From assembly GCA_963721005.1 (NCBI GenBank), contig CAVRHR010000003.1, positions 1,674,001-1,738,000 on the forward strand: 64,000 nucleotides of DNA. The letters are read 5' to 3'. Position numbers and translations under genes: made by a program. Of this stretch, positions 63,153-64,000 are shown piece by piece (the stretch's first letter is position 1; every line of letters begins with the position of its first letter). The notes beneath the pieces are model-generated. The model made no database searches, was not told the DNA's origin, and saw only the letters and a program-made list of their open reading frames with translations. The stretch is from VAZQ01 sp963721005 (GTDB lineage Bacteria; Pseudomonadota; Alphaproteobacteria; Rhizobiales; Xanthobacteraceae).

Positions 63153-64000
63153 CAGGCCGTGTAAAAACGCGGATTGTTGGCAGCCTGCTTGCGTGCCCGC
63201 TGATGCGGGCGAGATTTGACGGATCGGCGCGGCGGAATTTCTGGAATCGAGCCCCGCGAGCCCTGGTGACGTCCTAGGTCATCTGCACGGGCTGATTTAG
63301 GCACGCCAAGGCGCGCCTCAGGCCCGCATGGCGGCCATCAATCCGTCAACGCCCAGAATCTGAATGACCCGCTTCATATTGTAGGCCAACACGTGCAGCG
63401 CCATTTCGCTCGCCACTTTGGCCAACGTTCTCATCTGGAAGTGCGTGGCGCCCATCCACGCCTTGATGGTCCCGAACGGATGCTCCACGGTCTGGCGGCG
63501 CACACGCATCTTGTCCGGGTTGCGGTCGAGCCGGTCCTGCACAGTCTCAAGAACGGCCTCGTGCTCCCACCGCGATATCCGTCGCTCCTTGCCGGGCGTG
63601 CACTGAGCCTTCAGGGCGCACGTCTCACAAGCTGTTGTCCAGTAGCGGCGGAGCATCTTGCCAGCTTCCTCGCTCGTGAACCGATAGGTCAGCCCTCGCC
63701 GGCCGGACAGCGATAGACATCGTCCTCCGCAACGTAGATGAAGTCCTGCTTGCCGAAACGGCCTGCCGCCTTGGCGGTCGAATTTATCGGCTTCGGTAGT
63801 GTGACCGTGATGCTGGCGGTCTCGCAGGCCAGGATGTCCTTGCCGGCGTAATACCCACGATCAGCTACGACATCGAGGGTCTCGGCGCCCATCTCTGTCC
63901 GTGCCTGCTCGGCAATATTCGAGAGCTGGCTGCGATCCGTCCCGACGTTGGTCACCTCGTGGGCAACGATGAGATGATGCGTCGTATCCACGGCGCTTTG
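63153..64000 (-). mobile_element. IS1182-type element, left end, running off the window
   Basis: Left terminal sequence CAGGCCGTGTAAAAACG (63153-63169) preceded by GGCC (63149-63152), followed by the 3' end of a transposase. Its end matches MITE 1 (CAGGCTGTGTGAAAACT) at 14 of 17 positions. The right end lies outside the window. Confidence 0.75.
63318..64000 (-). pseudogene. IS1182-family transposase, frameshifted and cut by window edge
   Basis: Upstream frame: AHEVTNVGTDRSQLSNIAEQ, ETLDVVADRGYYAGKDI (catalytic Asp), YVAEDDVYRCPAGEG. Downstream frame: LRRYWTTACETCALKAQCTP, RRQTVEHPFGTIKAWMG (Glu), LAKVASEMALHVLAYNMKRV. One C appears missing at about 63690 (GEG-LTYRF). Otherwise a standard IS1182/IS5-like DDE transposase. 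Confidence 0.82.

Noticed and set aside
1..64000. CRISPR array
   Set aside because: No regularly spaced identical repeats seen; R1-R3 are dispersed, diverged and in both orientations.
1..64000. Riboswitch or rRNA gene
   Set aside because: No conserved riboswitch core or rRNA stretch recognised. The only structural RNA pieces are the two tRNA 3' fragments.

Overview
The window looks like a chromosomal segment of a GC-rich alphaproteobacterium of the Bradyrhizobium/Rhodopseudomonas group (Nitrobacteraceae, Hyphomicrobiales). The inference rests on several things: many Bug-type (tripartite tricarboxylate transporter) substrate-binding proteins with twin-arginine leaders, an IHF-alpha-like gene, a Flp pilin, small proteins that resemble known rhizobial families, and GC-rich interspersed repeats. 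It is an accessory, heavily rearranged region: there is no long housekeeping operon, few genes share operons, and many are broken.

Layout. 1-6 kb: two tandem Bug binding proteins, two small exported proteins, an exported amidohydrolase, an IHF-like protein and a frameshifted ABC binding protein, then a single-domain ATP-dependent DNA ligase. 6-9.5 kb: small exported or hypothetical proteins and an orphan Flp pilin. 9.9-17.3 kb: a frameshifted exported c-type cytochrome/beta-propeller protein, two Tat-exported alpha/beta hydrolases and a membrane Sel1-repeat protein. 17.3-25 kb: three insertion-sequence groups (IS630-A, an IS200 remnant, IS630-B with a nested piece of IS630-A), an LCAT-like lipase, and fragments of rpoH, GNAT and ParB genes around an isolated nuoI. 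25-37 kb: small hypotheticals, phage-like remnants (terminase small subunit piece, integrase C-terminus, two tRNA 3' fragments), a stand-alone receiver protein, a MASE4-type histidine kinase and a zinc-ribbon protein with a HEPN-like motif. 37-47 kb: a cluster of exported proteins (carboxylesterase, alpha/beta hydrolase, a secreted protein of unknown function, a haloacid dehalogenase pseudogene, SnoaL-like and GlcG/HbpS-like proteins) with another Bug protein. 47.7-64 kb: an autotransporter, an intact IS1182-type element, rifampicin ADP-ribosyltransferase, flavin reductase, Bug protein, MarR regulator, a further Bug protein, an amino-acid-type binding protein, a truncated amidohydrolase, a DUF3857/transglutaminase protein, and a second IS1182-type element running off the edge.

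How it works together (inference): exported binding proteins with exported hydrolases, dehalogenase-like and amidohydrolase-like enzymes suggest opportunistic scavenging of organic acids, esters, epoxides and halogenated compounds, with chemistry placed in the periplasm. The Bug genes lack transporter membrane subunits here, so they must use partners elsewhere.

The most unusual structure lies between genes. A roughly 70-100 bp repeat (R1, about 12 copies), a second repeat of about 105 bp (R2, 3 copies), and two ~160 bp MITE-like elements whose ends match the two IS1182-type elements form a linked set; these elements are inserted at GGCC, in three of four cases within or beside R1/R2. A second theme is an exceptional number of single-base frameshifts, which could be real decay or uncorrected sequencing error.
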